From: Holothuria scabra
Taxonomy: Eukaryota > Echinodermata > Holothuroidea > Aspidochirotida > Holothuriidae
Length of the DNA stretch: 64,000 nt
Direction: 5' to 3'
Assembly: GCA_037179385.1 (NCBI GenBank)
Contig: CM074188.1
Span: 16,199,318 to 16,263,317, forward strand
Positions 39,081-51,400 of this stretch are shown in pieces. Position 1 is the first letter of the stretch, and each line of letters begins with the position of its first letter. The notes beneath the pieces were generated by a model that worked only from the letters and a program-made list of their open reading frames with translations, searched no databases and was not told the origin of the DNA. The translations under genes were made by a program, and so were the position numbers.

Positions 39081-39641
39081 CTATGCATTAAGAGAATCGG
39101 GTGTACTCTCTTCAGAGTGCTTGGAGGCACTATAAATTTCATTGTTGTCAGTAACATTTGTACCATATTGCAAAGTACATGTAGGAGCTTGGAATCTTGC
39201 TTCAGAAATGCTTTGGTGAGACTTGCCCTGGGGTACAGAGGCTTTTTTTGAATAGTCTACATTAGCATAGGAAAAATTCTCACTATTATTTTGGGAAACA
39301 GTGGAATATGATTCACCAGTGAATGGATCTTGCTCTGGGGGGAGAGCATCTGAGCCTAGAGGTACTTGCTTTTGATGCAAGGGCTCTAAATATTCAGAAT
39401 GGGACATGGGTATACCACATTCTATATATGATTGAATGGCATCGCTTTTGGTAGATGCTGCAGATGATTTGCCTTTTGATATGGCATTTTCAAAAGCATT
39501 TTGATTAGTCTTTTGAGTAGATGCTTCTTGAATTTCAAAATTGTCAATTTTGGAAGAATCAGATAGACAAATGAAAGGAGCACTGACTTCTTGAAATGTG
39601 CTTTGATTTAACAATTCATTAAATTTGACAGGATGTGTCAA
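39081..39641 (-). pseudogene. Protease-RT linker region of the gypsy-type element
   Basis: A 186-codon open stretch rich in Ser, Thr, Asn, Gln and Glu with no domain I recognise, ending at a TAG at 39081-39083. The next open frame (RT) continues in the same phase seven codons later. It lies where the spacer between protease and RT is expected. The stop is most simply a nonsense mutation; a programmed readthrough cannot be excluded from one copy. Confidence 0.6.
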
Positions 39642-39859
39642 CTGAAAATTCTCTGTCTGGCCACCCGGCCTTTCATAAAAAACATTTGTACCTTCAAAAG
39701 TTTGAACAAAACTTGAATTTGAAAGAAGTGGTTCATAACTTACAAGTGGATAAAATTTGGAATTTTCATGTCTGAACCAAAACTTTGAGTCAATTAAATA
39801 TTACACCATGTTTAGCTTTTGGATACACTCACCACCAAGAATTACTGGATTAGGCATAT

Positions 39860-41179
39860 TTAATACATGAAAATCATGCTGAAAATTAAATCTTGATTCC
39901 CAATATTACCACAGAGAGATACTTTTCCAATAACATTCAAAGGGGAACCATCAATTGAGATGAGATTATCAGAATCTGAGATGGAGGATTTGTTAACCCC
40001 TAATTCTTTAAATACATTTGAACTAATCATAGAACAGGCGACACCAGAATCTAAGAGTGCCACATATGGTAAACCATTGAAATAAATATGCACATATTTA
40101 CCAGAATCCACTTTTTCCTTTTTGTCCTTGCTGCAACTACCCTGTAATTGAGAAGCAGTATTATTTTGCGAAGTATGCGGAGGGTCCTGAGAAATAGGAA
40201 CATTATTTGCATTGTCATTCAGATGAGACGGACCAGGACGAGTGTATCCTCTGCCACGTGGGCTATATTTACCACTACTGCTAAAACTACCTCGTTTTGA
40301 TGGTTGTCGGGTTCCATTGGGACTCTGAGAACTTTGACTAGACTGACCACTGATAGGAGCTTGATGTCGAATTGGGTCATACCTGTTGCTACCGAAAGAG
40401 GACCCATTCTTTTCTTGACGGTTTTTAAAAGATATCTCACCTCTTCTGCTTTGCGCAAAGCGATCTGCACATTCTGTGAGCTTTTTAAGACTGTGTGTCT
40501 CTGCTTCAAGATCACGAAGCTTTTCTCTAAGTCTATCATCCTTAACAACGGATAGTAGCTGCTCTATTACTACACTTTCCAAAACCTTCTGTAAATTGAC
40601 ATCTTTCTTGATGGTATCTGTTGGAATGTTGCACCACTTTATCACTAACTCCATGCATTCACCAACATAATCCTCAAAGGTCATGCTATTTGATTTTTTT
40701 AAGCGTCGAAATTTGTCACGAAAATTCTCTCTGGTTATGCCATAGCTTTTTTCTATTGTGACCTTACTTTAGACCAGTCTTCCAGATCAAGGGAATGAAT
40801 TCTTGCAAATGCTGTAGAACCAGCAACAGATAGTAGGGGCTCTAGCAAAAAAAAGCCAGTCCTCTTTAGAAGTGAATCCTTGAAATTTTGCTTGATGTTA
40901 AAAGACGTCAAGGAAATGGTCGATGGAACTATGAATTTTTTCATTAAACAAGACAACATTTTCCAGCTTTTTCTTTTTTGGTGTAGGCTGAGTTTGGGCC
41001 TTATAACTTGAAAATGATGATGGCTTAAAAGTGTCTCTGAATTCAGGGACTCCTTGTAGGATTTTGACAAAGTCAGCCTTTTCTTTACATTCTGAGGTAT
41101 TTTCATTACAACGTTTTCTGAGAGAGTCTAAGGTATAATAAGCAACATACCCAGAATCAGCTTGTTTTATCCAGGCCAT
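39860..41179 (-). pseudogene. gag and protease of the gypsy-type element (frameshifted)
   Basis: Coding order begins at 41179, about 155 bases inside the 5' LTR. The first stretch (41179-40898) has no recognisable domain and continues in another frame (down to 40753), indicating a frameshift near 40,900. The third stretch (40684-39860) is a charged helical region followed by a Ser/Gly/Arg-rich tail with RGRGY, consistent with gag. I see no CCHC zinc knuckle. Its end contains the aspartic-protease motif LLDSGVACSM (DSG where many families have DTG/DSG), near 40,060. Confidence 0.75.
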
Positions 41180-41315
41180 GTCAACTTCGAGAGTTCTTGC
41201 AGCAAGATGAGAAACAGTTGATTAAAAGTAGTTGAACACTTTCAGCTGCTATATTGTTGAAGTATCGTCTTGAAGGTGAGTTGAAGAGATCAGTAGAAGA
41301 AAAACTTAGCAAAAA

Positions 41316-41333
41316 TTATTGCTCGCAGCGCCA
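41316..41333 (-). promoter_or_regulatory. Primer-binding site of the gypsy-type element
   Basis: Immediately next to the 5' LTR the minus strand reads TGGCGCTGCGAGCAATAA. It starts with TGG, complementary to the CCA end of a tRNA. I do not assign the tRNA. Confidence 0.75.
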
Positions 41334-42061
41334 TGTAGTGTAGCCGTGTCCAGAGTAAAGTGCTGCAGTAAATATTGATGGCACCTACATGCACTCCAGA
41401 CCAGGACACAGTACCCGCAGTAGGCCAGATAACCAGACAGAGTGTTAAAAAAGGGAAATAGAAATGATGTTGTCAGGCTCATTTACAGGAACAGAATGAA
41501 ATCAATTTAATCAGTATAAAAGGGAACACTGTATACAGGTTTGTACACAAAATAAGGTAAAAGAAGCCATGAGGTGGAGTTTTAATCATTTGCATACAGG
41601 TGAGTGGGAGATTCAACAGTTAGACCTATATTCTTTACGTAGACAAAAGTGTTATGTAATAGGCTAATTTACGTACACATTAGGCTAACTTGCCCGATAC
41701 TCTAAAAACCCGGATTTCAAGGCCTTTCTCCGGGGAATTGCAGATAGGGTGCCAGAAGACTCTACTGTATGAAGATGTAGCCTATGACTACATAAGGGAT
41801 CTTTGTTCTGTTACCTCAGTATAGTTAGTCAATAAGCAGAGTGGTCACTGGTCAGTGGGATATGAGAGCATTATTTACACTGTTGCTATATGGAGAGCAT
41901 CGGGTTCAGATTTCGTCATGCAGGTGAGAGAGAGTGGTCTATTATTATTATCAGGAAGACTCATGATGAAAGTTATGTAATAGCATTTGCATACAGGTAA
42001 GTAGGTGAAAGGTGAAATAAACTTTTTAACAAGTGTTAATTAGCAAAAGCTGTCTGCTACA
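41334..42061 (-). repeat. 5' LTR of the gypsy-type element
   Basis: Pairs with 33305-33931. It is longer because of an inserted segment (about 41678-41920) that has no counterpart in the other LTR. Confidence 0.92.
41678..41920. mobile_element. Unclassified insertion in the 5' LTR
   Basis: About 243 bp are present here but absent at the matching place in the 3' LTR (around 33,798). Weak inverted similarity near the ends (CCCGATACTCT near the left, reverse of AGAGCATCGGG near the right) suggests a MITE. I could not define a target duplication. Confidence 0.6.
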
Positions 42062-42065
42062 AAGT

Positions 42066-43374
42066 TATGTTACAGTGGCCCTCCCGCAATGGGTTCCCCA
42101 CCAAAAAACCACAATAAAAAAAAGGAGAGGAGGCTTCCTTCAAAGTTTTGCAAATATAATTCAGAAATTAAAACCTGTACTTTCAGGTAACATAATAACA
42201 GAGAAGCAGGAATTCAAGAAGGGCAAAATAACTTAAACAACTTACTCACTTAACTCTTCCTTCTAGAAATTAATCAAAGTCCAAGAGAACAAAATCCAAA
42301 CAAATATCACAACTGAGACCAGACCCTCACACCTTGACAGCCAGGACAGCTCTAATTACACCTATAAAATCAAGAGCGCATCCCCTGAACCAACACAAAA
42401 GCTAAATTGCTGTCCTAGCCAGCTAGGTGTACAAACAATAGGTCTCTCATAACTAACCTACTTAGGCAGAGCAGTGCAGTGAAATGAAAGGATGGAATGA
42501 GTTGGAATGGCTTGTTAGTCAATGAGATGAGAATGCAAGGGTTAGTGTTGGGCCCTGGATGAAAAGGTGGAGATGGGTGAGAATGTATGACACCTGAGAT
42601 GGGATGTTAGTAACAGTTATATAACTTTCATGGAACATATAACAGAGAATTGTACCAATTAAAAAGGAGTCACCACCAATTCATAGAAGATTTGAAAAAA
42701 AAAACTTGATATTGATGGGATTACCCACTAACATGATTATTAGAATGCCAACTCAAACCTCACTACTTAAGTTACATATTTTTATTAGGATCAATCTTGA
42801 GCATTTTTTCTTCTCGTCGCGCTAACATGTAACACCATTTCTTCAGAACGTCTATCTTGGAACCTTGGTGCAATTCCAATCTATAAAATTTGGCCCCACG
42901 TACTATTAACTGTACCCTACTTTACCACACGAAAACTGTTCTTACAGTATATCCTACATAGATTTTTTTGAGTATCATGAGGTGACAGGTTAACTGGTTC
43001 TGTTCTCAACACATTCCATCGGATCGGAATGCGATTCGCCGTTCGAGGCGATCTTTGGTTAAAATTGTCTTCAACTCTGATCCGAAAGAACCAAAAGTTT
43101 GCCAACCTGTGAAAATATAATTTGAAAATGGAAATTTAGTTTATTCTTTCTTTCTGTGACGTCACATCAATAAGCGGAAACGATGGGCTTCGTCATATGA
43201 CGTCACGAAAGAAATCAGTGCGGCATCTTATTTTCATACACATCAGGTGAAAATCATATAAATTTATATTGCTTGAAATATCTTTACTCTTCCGACCAGA
43301 GATGGAGGTAGAACCGAAAAAAAAATCGGATCGGAATCCCATCCGAATTCGTTGTGTGACCGCGGCTTTAGAGA
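42066..43374. other. Intergenic DNA, no gene seen
   Basis: About 1.3 kb with no coding signal. Two TGACGTCA palindromes occur at 43157-43164 and 43198-43205 in a loosely inverted context (TTTCTGTGACGTCAC and TGACGTCACGAAAGAAA). Further out GGATCGGAAT-type sequences occur in both orientations (about 43,020 and 43,330), so a degenerate TIR element is possible. Confidence 0.5.
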
Positions 43375-43382
43375 GCGTCCTA

Positions 43383-45736
43383 CAGGGGTGGCGCCAGCGG
43401 GGGGGGGGCGGGGCGCTCCCCCCACCGTCTGGGAAGGTCGGCGGTTTCGTCGGGAGGCCTAAAAAATAAAGAAAAAATAATAAGAAAAACCCACAAGGAC
43501 TGAAGTTACTGGATGGGCCTTTTAGAACATACTTTTGCTTTGAAATGTTATTTTAATACATATCGGAATCGACTTTAAATCACTTTTTTACTCTGTTCAA
43601 CTTCATTCTATGTACCTTGTCCTATCTCTTCCCCCGTCGGGGAAGGACGGCAATTTTTCTGGCAGGTCTACAAACATGAAAAACGAAAAGGACTGAAGTT
43701 ACTGGATGGATGACCATGATTTTTTTCTTTTTGCACAATTTTTTTCTTTTGTAACGCTATTTTAATGCATATCTGAATCGGTTTTAATCACTTCTTACTA
43801 GCTCTTCTATCCCTCTTCCCATCTTCAATCCGTGAGCGCAAGGTCATGCCTCCGTCGGGGACGGGGTACCCACCCCCAGTTGTTGAGAAAATCCAATTTC
43901 GTCGGGGAGCCTTCATCTACAGACTCACGATAAAAGATGTGGGTTTGTAGCCACTCGGACGACCTTCTTGATTTTGCATTTTAGAAGACCATATCCTTCA
44001 AGGAAACTCACAATTCCGAATTCTCCTTACAAAAACGGACGGGAGGTTGTTCATGTGCGTGCAGTACCCAATGGTCTGCCATCTGGCCTGCCCGGACGGA
44101 CAGCCGAATTCTTACAAAGGTAATGATCGAATATCGGCCATGTCGTTTTCAGCTACACATAATGATAAACAGTGGTGTGAGAAAATCCCCCATAATTAGT
44201 CTGACTGAGAATTTATTTGAAGTCACCTTGTAACGTGCCATATTTTCAAATACGTTGGGAGTTAAACCATTTTATAGTCTGGAGTTCGGGCAGTCACGTT
44301 AAAAAATTCATCTATTTAGTGGACCTTGCAATTGAATTCAACGAAAATTAATTAATGCAGTCAAAAACATTATAGTATGTTTTAATTCCATTGCATCTAG
44401 TCCCCCCCCCCCCCCCCCGAAAAGAGACAAGACCATTACATCTAATTTTAGCAGTACCTTTTATCTAGTACTTTTCTGATCATTAGCAAGTTTGGTTTTT
44501 TTCTCTGTTGAAGTGAAACTTTCATTTTAAAGGAAGGCTCGAAATAAAAGCTGCTTAATTTCTAGCTACAAGTCTGGGAAATGCCATTCCGGCTATCTTA
44601 TCTCTGTACGGTCCGCACAGATAGTGTTTTAGTCGAACAGATAACTGAACAGAACAATGCGTGTTTGTAAATTATTCTTCGTTTGGGGGCAGTATTATGA
44701 AGTGAAAATAATTTAATTGCGAAAGAAATCTCAAAGTAAGGGTTTCTTTAATTCTAGTTACGAGCCCACAGGAAATGCCATTTCCTGCTTTCCGGGGTTC
44801 TCAATTTTTCAAAAAATTCTGTGTGCTCAACTTAGATAATCTTTCGGGCAGTATTACATTTCTGCCCCTCCCAAACTGACACGCTCCCGTACACCTATGA
44901 CAATAAATAAAATATAAAACTTCAAATATATTCGAAGCCAATTTTTTTCCTCAGGAGAATGCTCCAATATGCTCCGAGGGCCTAAATCTGCATGATGATA
45001 TGCAGTAACCTCAACAAAACTACAGATCACCCCCTATTCTTGATTTTCCTCATGAGAACGTCAGATTCCTCCATAAAACCCCAAAACTCTCATAAAATTA
45101 CATTTTTTCTCCAATATTAGCTTTAGATTGTTAAAAGTGGCAAAATTTTCCAGTTTCAATGGATACTCCGTAAAATAGATAACCAAAGCCAACTCTGTTG
45201 ATCACCCGGCATGGCCTAATTTTGCTCCTGAAAGTCATATCATTTAATAAAAGAAACCAAATTTTTCATTATAACCTTACCAAAAAACAAATTTTCTTCC
45301 ATTAAATTCCAAAATTTTTCCATTATAACAAGCTCTTAATTTTCAAAGATTCTTTCAAAAAAGGGAAAAACTTTCCGAGCAAATTCTAGTCTCGTCTCGA
45401 AGCCTTAGTTCGTAGGTCTTGCAGGATTCGATGCGTAACTCCAAAAGAATTGCAGCTGTCGCCCATATAACGTTTTTTATTTTCCCTTATGAAGGACAGA
45501 TTCTTCAATAAACACCCAAATTGTTTTCTAGTACCAACAAAAGCCAAATTTCTTTCAAAAGTTTTAATTTTTACTTCAAATAAACTGCAGATTTTTAAGT
45601 ATTTGTTAAAAAGAAAGCCCAAAATTCCACCGGGACATAACATCGCCTTTGTCGGGGCCTTGATATTCTGTCCCCCTGTCGGAGAGCTTGCCCCCCCCCC
45701 CCCTGTCGGGTCGGGCAAATCCTGGCGCCACCCCTA
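43383..45736. mobile_element. hAT-like non-autonomous element just upstream of MTHFS
   Basis: The left end CAGGGGTGGCGCCAGC and the reversed right end TAGGGGTGGCGCCAGG match over about 15 bases. The 8-bp flanks are GCGTCCTA (43375-43382) and GCATCCTA (45737-45744), one mismatch, as expected for hAT. The interior (2.35 kb) has no transposase frame. C- and G-runs and the phrase CCGTCGGGG recur near both ends. Confidence 0.87.
43420..43855 (+). repeat. Subterminal tandem repeat of about 210 bp
   Basis: Two successive copies share GGGAAGG.CGGC, AAGGACTGAAGTTACTGGATG, ATTTTAATRCATATC.GAATCG and a CCTCTTCCC/CTCTTCCCCCGTC edge, with starts near 43,428 and 43,635. A third partial edge (CCGTCGGGGACGGGG) lies at about 43,852. 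The repeat is inside the left part of the hAT-like element. Confidence 0.75.
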
Positions 45737-45880
45737 GCATCCTATCTGACTGAGATTTCCGTAACTGAACCCTGCGTTGGTTGTAACTGTAAGGCTGAAT
45801 GTGGGGCTGAATCTAAGCTTGTAGCTTGAGTTTGTTGTTGTTTTGATGTTGCAACTTGCAATCACCACCGAAAAACATAA

Positions 45881-45997
45881 ATGTCTGCCTCTGTTGTTCG
45901 CGAGACAAAGCGAATCTTGCGTAAAGAGCTAAAGAAGTGGATAGCTGGGCTTACGGAGGAAGAGAAACAGTTACAGTCGGACAATGTCGTCAAACAG
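45881..45997 (+). CDS. MTHFS: MTHFS exon 1 (residues 1-39)
   Basis: The ATG at 45881 is immediately preceded by an in-frame TAA, which fixes the start. The 39 codons encode a basic helical N-terminus (KRILRKELKKW then LTEEEKQLQS), where the family has a conserved KR.LR.ELK pattern that begins the folate-binding fold. The exon ends CAG|GTTAAT in phase 0. It is too short and too far from exon 2 to stand out as an open frame, so it was recognised from the family pattern and the phase match. Confidence 0.9.
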
Positions 45998-46440
45998 GTT
46001 AATGATCGTTATAAATTCGAAGTGTTTCTGTAGCCATATCCATATCATTGGTAGTAGTTTTGCGAATGAAAATACCGTCCTTGCCCGTGGTTGTGCTGAG
46101 GCCTATACAGGTACAGTAGCCATACAGGATCAATGTTCCCAAGGTTCACGGAAGAAAGTCTTATTCATTGAGCATTCATACTGCAATTGCAATGAATTTC
46201 ACGCTATGCCATTTAATTATACCACTAGCAAGTACCATTTAACTACCACTAACAGTAACACATTCTTATTTCAATGTGCATGTTACTGCTAACCTGTGTA
46301 GCGCCTCTGTGGCTGCAGCCCCCTTTAGCCTGCCACTCCTCAGAGCCTCCCGGCGATGGTCAGAAATTCCATTCAATGAGCCCAAAAGTTGAATACCTTA
46401 ATATTCATGAGCTTTCACCACAATTGGTCTAGGACTCAGG

Positions 46441-46468
46441 TAGGCCTAGGCCTAGCCTAGGCCTAGGC
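46441..46468. repeat. TAGGCC/AGGCCT near-palindromic cluster
   Basis: Overlapping TAGGCC and CCTAGG units form a near-palindrome in intron 1, with a shorter copy at about 46,557. Such clusters recur in short form through the window (GTAGGCCTA). Confidence 0.7.
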
Positions 46469-46699
46469 AGACCTCAATGGCTAAATCTACAGTACAGTAG
46501 TTTGCAATACTACGTTGAAGTCATTTACACCAAACAAAAACATAGTCTTATAACAGTAGGCCTAGGCCTATGTCTGTTAAAGCTTCTATTTTAGGTGGAA
46601 GTCTTGATCTGGATATTAATAAATACTGCACAACACTCCTAGTGGAGTCTTATGTGCAGGGTTGAGTGTGCTCATGTGGTTAGTCGTCCCGCCTGAGGA

Positions 46700-47071
46700 T
46701 CCTTAAGGCTGCATTCTTAAACTGCTTGATGTCCTTGAGATGTGTAATACTCTGGGGAAGTACTGTAAGTTCCAGTCTCTGCTGGTCCAAGGAAAGAAAC
46801 TATATTTGTAGCAGTCTTTGTTGGCTGGTATATTTGTAAAACTATTTGAGTGATGATGCCTACAGTAGAGGGCTGCTGGACCAGTTGTAGGTCGTTTTGT
46901 CAAGGCTAGGAGGCCAAATCTCGCTTTTGAAGAATTGCTAGCCTGTTGACAGTATGTCTGTACTGTAGTCATTACAAACAAACCTAGCAGCCCTACAGTA
47001 CGTTGGATTTGCTCAACCTCATTGGATAGGGAGATGGTGCAGGGATCCCAAACAGGAGAGGAGCACTCCAA
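46700..47071 (-). pseudogene. Non-LTR retrotransposon (LINE) C-terminal remnant
   Basis: A 122-codon minus-strand stretch in intron 1 carries SPVWDP, LSNEVEQIQR, HHHSNSF and SFFPWTSRDWN. These are the pattern of the region after the RT domain in CR1/jockey-type LINEs. The middle is scrambled relative to that pattern, so frameshifts are likely, and no RT core is present. It is a 5'-truncated, degenerate fragment. Confidence 0.72.
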
Positions 47072-47235
47072 TATTTAAAGGCCTGTTGAGCATAAGATAG
47101 GCATTAACTTTAACACTCCTTTGGGCAGGAGTATACAGTAAAAGCCAGAGACCTATTTGATGACGAAGTGATACAGTTAATATGTCTAGCTATTCCTGGT
47201 TGGGTGTTACTGTTTGAGACAGGGTTGTTTTTCTT

Positions 47236-47415
47236 CAAGTCAAGTCAAGTCACAAGTAAAAAAAAAAAAATGGGACTCGAGTGGCAAGTTGTTGACTCAA
47301 GTTGACAACCCAAAGTTGTTGACAAGTCATTTTTCTTCAAGTCAAGTCACAAGTCAAAAAAAAAGGGGGACTTGAGTCGACTCGAAGTGCAAGTCGTTGA
47401 CTTGAGTCAACAACT
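47236..47415. repeat. CAAGTC-rich repeat
   Basis: Two halves share CTTCAAGTCAAGTCACAAGT, an A-run, and GACTCGA/TTGACTTGAGTCAAC-type inverted units. The segment is partly self-complementary and lies in MTHFS intron 1. I cannot name a family. Confidence 0.7.
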
Positions 47416-48409
47416 CTGGTTTGAGATGTCAACTCCCAGGTAAGTGTGGCTGTCAGTGGACTCCAGAGGATCATTATTAAGATCATGGACAGCTTCTTTC
47501 AAACAACATTTGACAACTTTCATCAAAGAGTTGGTTTAAAAACAGCAATCTTTGGTTGAAAGTATTAACCTGTCTTTTCTCATGGCTGTGTGCTCGGTTG
47601 TTCTTAATTAAATTGCTGAACTGTGTGTGTGTGTATGAGTGTCGAATAACATCAACCGATGTGACTGTGTGCACTGTTGTACAATAGTACAAGTGTTTTA
47701 CTGTTAAACATTAATTAGCCTTGCTTGAACAACCAATCCACATAGAGCTAAGTATACTGTATGCCAGTACTGGTATGTACGCAAGTTGAAATGATTTTGG
47801 CTTGAACACCTGTGGACATTGGTTTTTCATCTGATGGGCTGAACAAAAAGACTTTGTCTGCTCAGTGGACTATGTGCATGTAGGCTTACAGTGTAGCCTA
47901 GCTACAGTATACTGTAGATGAATCCAGCAATTAGTCAAGTGATGGTCTGTTTTAGTTGGTCATAAATGGTATCCATCAGTTTTAATCTTTTGAATTCTTT
48001 GCTTCACTATACTGTTATGAATGATTGAAAACTAAATTAGTGTACTCTGTGATCCCCTCAGTTTAACTGAATAGACTTTCAAATAGACAACAAAATGAAG
48101 ATATTATATAATAAGGCTGAAAGACCCCACTAATGGCCTCCTTCACTTGCTGCTCAGATTTCTCTCTACCCCAGTAACTGTTCATAATACATGTTTGCTT
48201 CTATTTCTGCTGAGTGAAATTTACTGTTCTTTCTCACTCAGAGTCAGAGACACTCAAAGGCAGATTATTTTACTATATACATGTAGCATACCCTTCCAAC
48301 AGTTAAAATTCCAATTTATTGAGCATTGATTGCAATGAATTTCATACTGTATACAGTAGCCTATACAGTACCATTTAACTACCACTCCATAAAAGTACAG
48401 TATACTATA

Positions 48410-51400
48410 CAGCTGGGCAGTTCCAAGTGTTATACCGTGACATTCAGAAGACTTTTTCGAGATTCAACTGGCTATATCTCATGAGCTTTATTATAAATCA
48501 CTGAACAAATTACACTACAATTTAACGGGTACCATGGTTTCTCTTAAAATGTGCAAATTTTTTCAACATGTTATGTAATTAAGAAACATGGTCAATTAAT
48601 TGCTGCCGTTATACCATGACGTAAAATGGACATGACTTTTTCAACTAAACATGTATACCCAAAACTCTGTGAAGTTTAAACAGTTACCATGTTACAAGGT
48701 TGCTGTCCATATTCTGTAGTATCCTAGCTACATTATGAAGGTAAACATTTGATAATTGATTCATCAGCTAATTAGTTATGCACTGAAGACTTAACAAAGG
48801 CACTGTTATACCGTGACTGTTATGCCGTGACAAATGAATTTCCCACACAAAGTCAATGCAAAATCATAGCACATATGGGAATGATTGAGTAATTTCATGT
48901 ACCACTGGCCTTGATGCCACAGTTTCCCACATTGTTTTAGTGATACCTACAGTATAATGAATATTTAGCATTTGTTTTTCAAAATTTGATAGCATCCATA
49001 ATTTTATGACATAAAAATAAAACATGCATATAGTGTTATACCGTGACATGAAACGTCAGTGAAAATTAATCTGCCACTCTCCTGGACAATTCCTTCTTTA
49101 AAATTACAGATTTAACATGCATGAGTGCTGTATCTCTAAAACTGAATTCAAGTGACATCACATGCCTTGATATGTTTGTGTCTACAAGTAATGTACGAAA
49201 GGCCCACGTGTATTGAACATTTAGGTATGTTGAAATGTTCGGAAAGTTTACACGACTCCAGATTGAACCAGTATAATGGGACCACAGGAATAATATGAAA
49301 AGCAATTTTCGGTAGGTTATAATTGCCTAGGACTCAAACAACATTGCTGAGAACATATTGTGGAAAAGCAATTTTGGCAGAATATATTATTCCAATGAAA
49401 CATCATACCATAGGAACTGTATGCCAAGGTCAGAACACCCATTGGCAAGTGTACTTACATTGTGAGCAAACATTGCAAGTGCAGGTTTCTTTTGAAGGAA
49501 TCGGTAGTGTGGGGTGAAAAAGTAATAAAGGTTCAGGTCTCAGAAAATTGCCCCACTCAAGTGACATCCATAAGGAAAGCAGCGCTAGCCTGAGTCTATC
49601 AAATTCTGCTGGGATTTCATTTGAAGCTAATTATCCCGATCTCTGGGAAAAATGAGTATTCATTCATGAGAAGGTCACATGGTGTTCACGGCTACTGAAA
49701 TTATCAAAGCCCAATGATTACCAACATGCTGTATTCCAGCACAGTGATACCATAGAAAAGTATGTAATTATAATGCATGGGCTATAAATATTGAGATAAT
49801 CCTTGCAGTAAAATGTGAAGCCTAACATGATGACATTTTGCTAATTACAGGGAAATCTGTTGATAATATAAGCCACTTCCAGTTGGGTCAACTGAGGTCA
49901 AGTGTTTAGCCTGGACTGGCTCTTGGTGGTCAAATCAGTGAAAGAATACTCTCTGAAAGCATTATACATTTAGTTTTTCACAAGTCTAGCAGGGGGTTTG
50001 AAGTTTAAAGGGAAATACTGCATTTGTTTTACAAGGAAATTTCATCCTCTAAAAACCAATATTTACAGTAATGGCAGAGAGTGATAAATAATTACAAATA
50101 AGGCAGTATGGTAGCCTTCTTTTCAAGAAATAAGTTTTCCTCAGATAGAAATTCAGTTGTTTGTTGCTCAAGAATAATTTGTTCACCCAAACTTTCAACA
50201 TTTCAAAAGATGCAACTTCCACAACTCTACTTGTTCATAATATTTTGAGGAGATGAAGCTATTGCTGGGTTTTATTGAGACCGAATGATTTGAAAATAAC
50301 AAGAGCTAATTACTTTTAATGTTATGATGGAGCATTTTAAACACAATATTTCCCTTTAAATCTGCCTTCTGCTCAGAATATTGTCCTACTTTTAGCACTA
50401 GAATCGACTAAATGCTTAAGGCTTTTGTTGCAAGCTAGCGTTATGTTCGCTGATGTACACAGCACTGTAGCATACAGTATGGCGAGCTGTATACCATTAG
50501 GCATGCTAACTTCATGTACTATGTATCATACAAAAACAACAGTTGAACAGTGAAGAGTTTTCTGCTAGCCAGGCAACCATTTGCTATGTTGACTCCACCC
50601 CTTACCAATTTGCTGATGATGTGTGCATCCATTATCATAAAGTTATTTTTGTCAGATTGTAAATGAGATTGGCTGAAAGTTGGCAGGTTATTGCTTTGTA
50701 TTACATTTTATGTTAGTGGTAAACCAATTGAATTGTTCTTCTAGCTGACAAAACTTAGCAAAAGCCTACTTACAGAAGGCTAAGGAAAAACTTGCAATCA
50801 TTTATCTAGCATGCTATGTCTAAAAGTAAGAAGAGCTGGATCCAAAGCTACAGTATATTGAAGGCAATGCAAAGTCAATGGGATGTCACGGTATAACAGG
50901 AATGTCACGGTATAGCGTTATACCGTGACAGATATTAATGAGTGATAATTAATTAAGGGAAGTAGATGAACTCGAAAGTGAACATTAATTTGGAGGGTAT
51001 TGATGTTCTGGATTTGCAAACAAAAGATTTCTGCAATTAATTGCTTTTTGAAGGAATATCTGAAAAAATATCAATATTTGCTGTTATACCGTGACATAAA
51101 TTTGGTAAATTTAATTGACATCAGTAAAATACAATGAATTACATAACATGAAAAATATGGCCATTTGGTTACTCTCTGAGGTTGTAACATTACGTGACAA
51201 TTAAGTTTCATAACTTTCATGGTGATTACTCATGTAAATAACAAACCTTTTTGTGTGGTGTTTTTCATGTTTTTTTCTAATTATTATAATTACTAATTAT
51301 GAATGTTAATTTCGGTGGAAAAAATTGATCAAAATATTTTTTTTCAAGCAAATCCTGAAAATTCAAACTCTTAGCTTCAATTTGATACCATATTTGTTAT

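Larger units (their letters stand above)
33305..42061 (-). mobile_element. Ty3/gypsy-type LTR retrotransposon, full length, inactivated
   Basis: Two LTRs (33305-33931 and 41334-42061) share TGTAG...CTACA ends and flank a minus-strand coding interior in the order gag, protease, RT, RNase H, PHD-like segment, integrase, which is the Ty3/gypsy order. The 4-bp sequence AAGT occurs immediately outside both ends (33301-33304 and 42062-42065), as expected for a target duplication. A primer-binding site beginning TGG abuts the 5' LTR and a G-run polypurine tract abuts the 3' LTR. By eye the LTRs differ at about six of the first 150 aligned bases. The coding part carries frameshifts, in-frame stops and two transposon insertions, so the copy cannot be autonomous. 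Confidence 0.93.

Noticed and set aside
39081..39083. Programmed stop readthrough between protease linker and RT
   Set aside because: The frames are in phase, but this copy has many other inactivating changes, so a nonsense mutation is the simpler reading.
45386..45718. 110-codon minus-strand open frame as hAT transposase remnant
   Set aside because: No hAT motif is visible; it begins in the terminal C/G-run and is probably chance.
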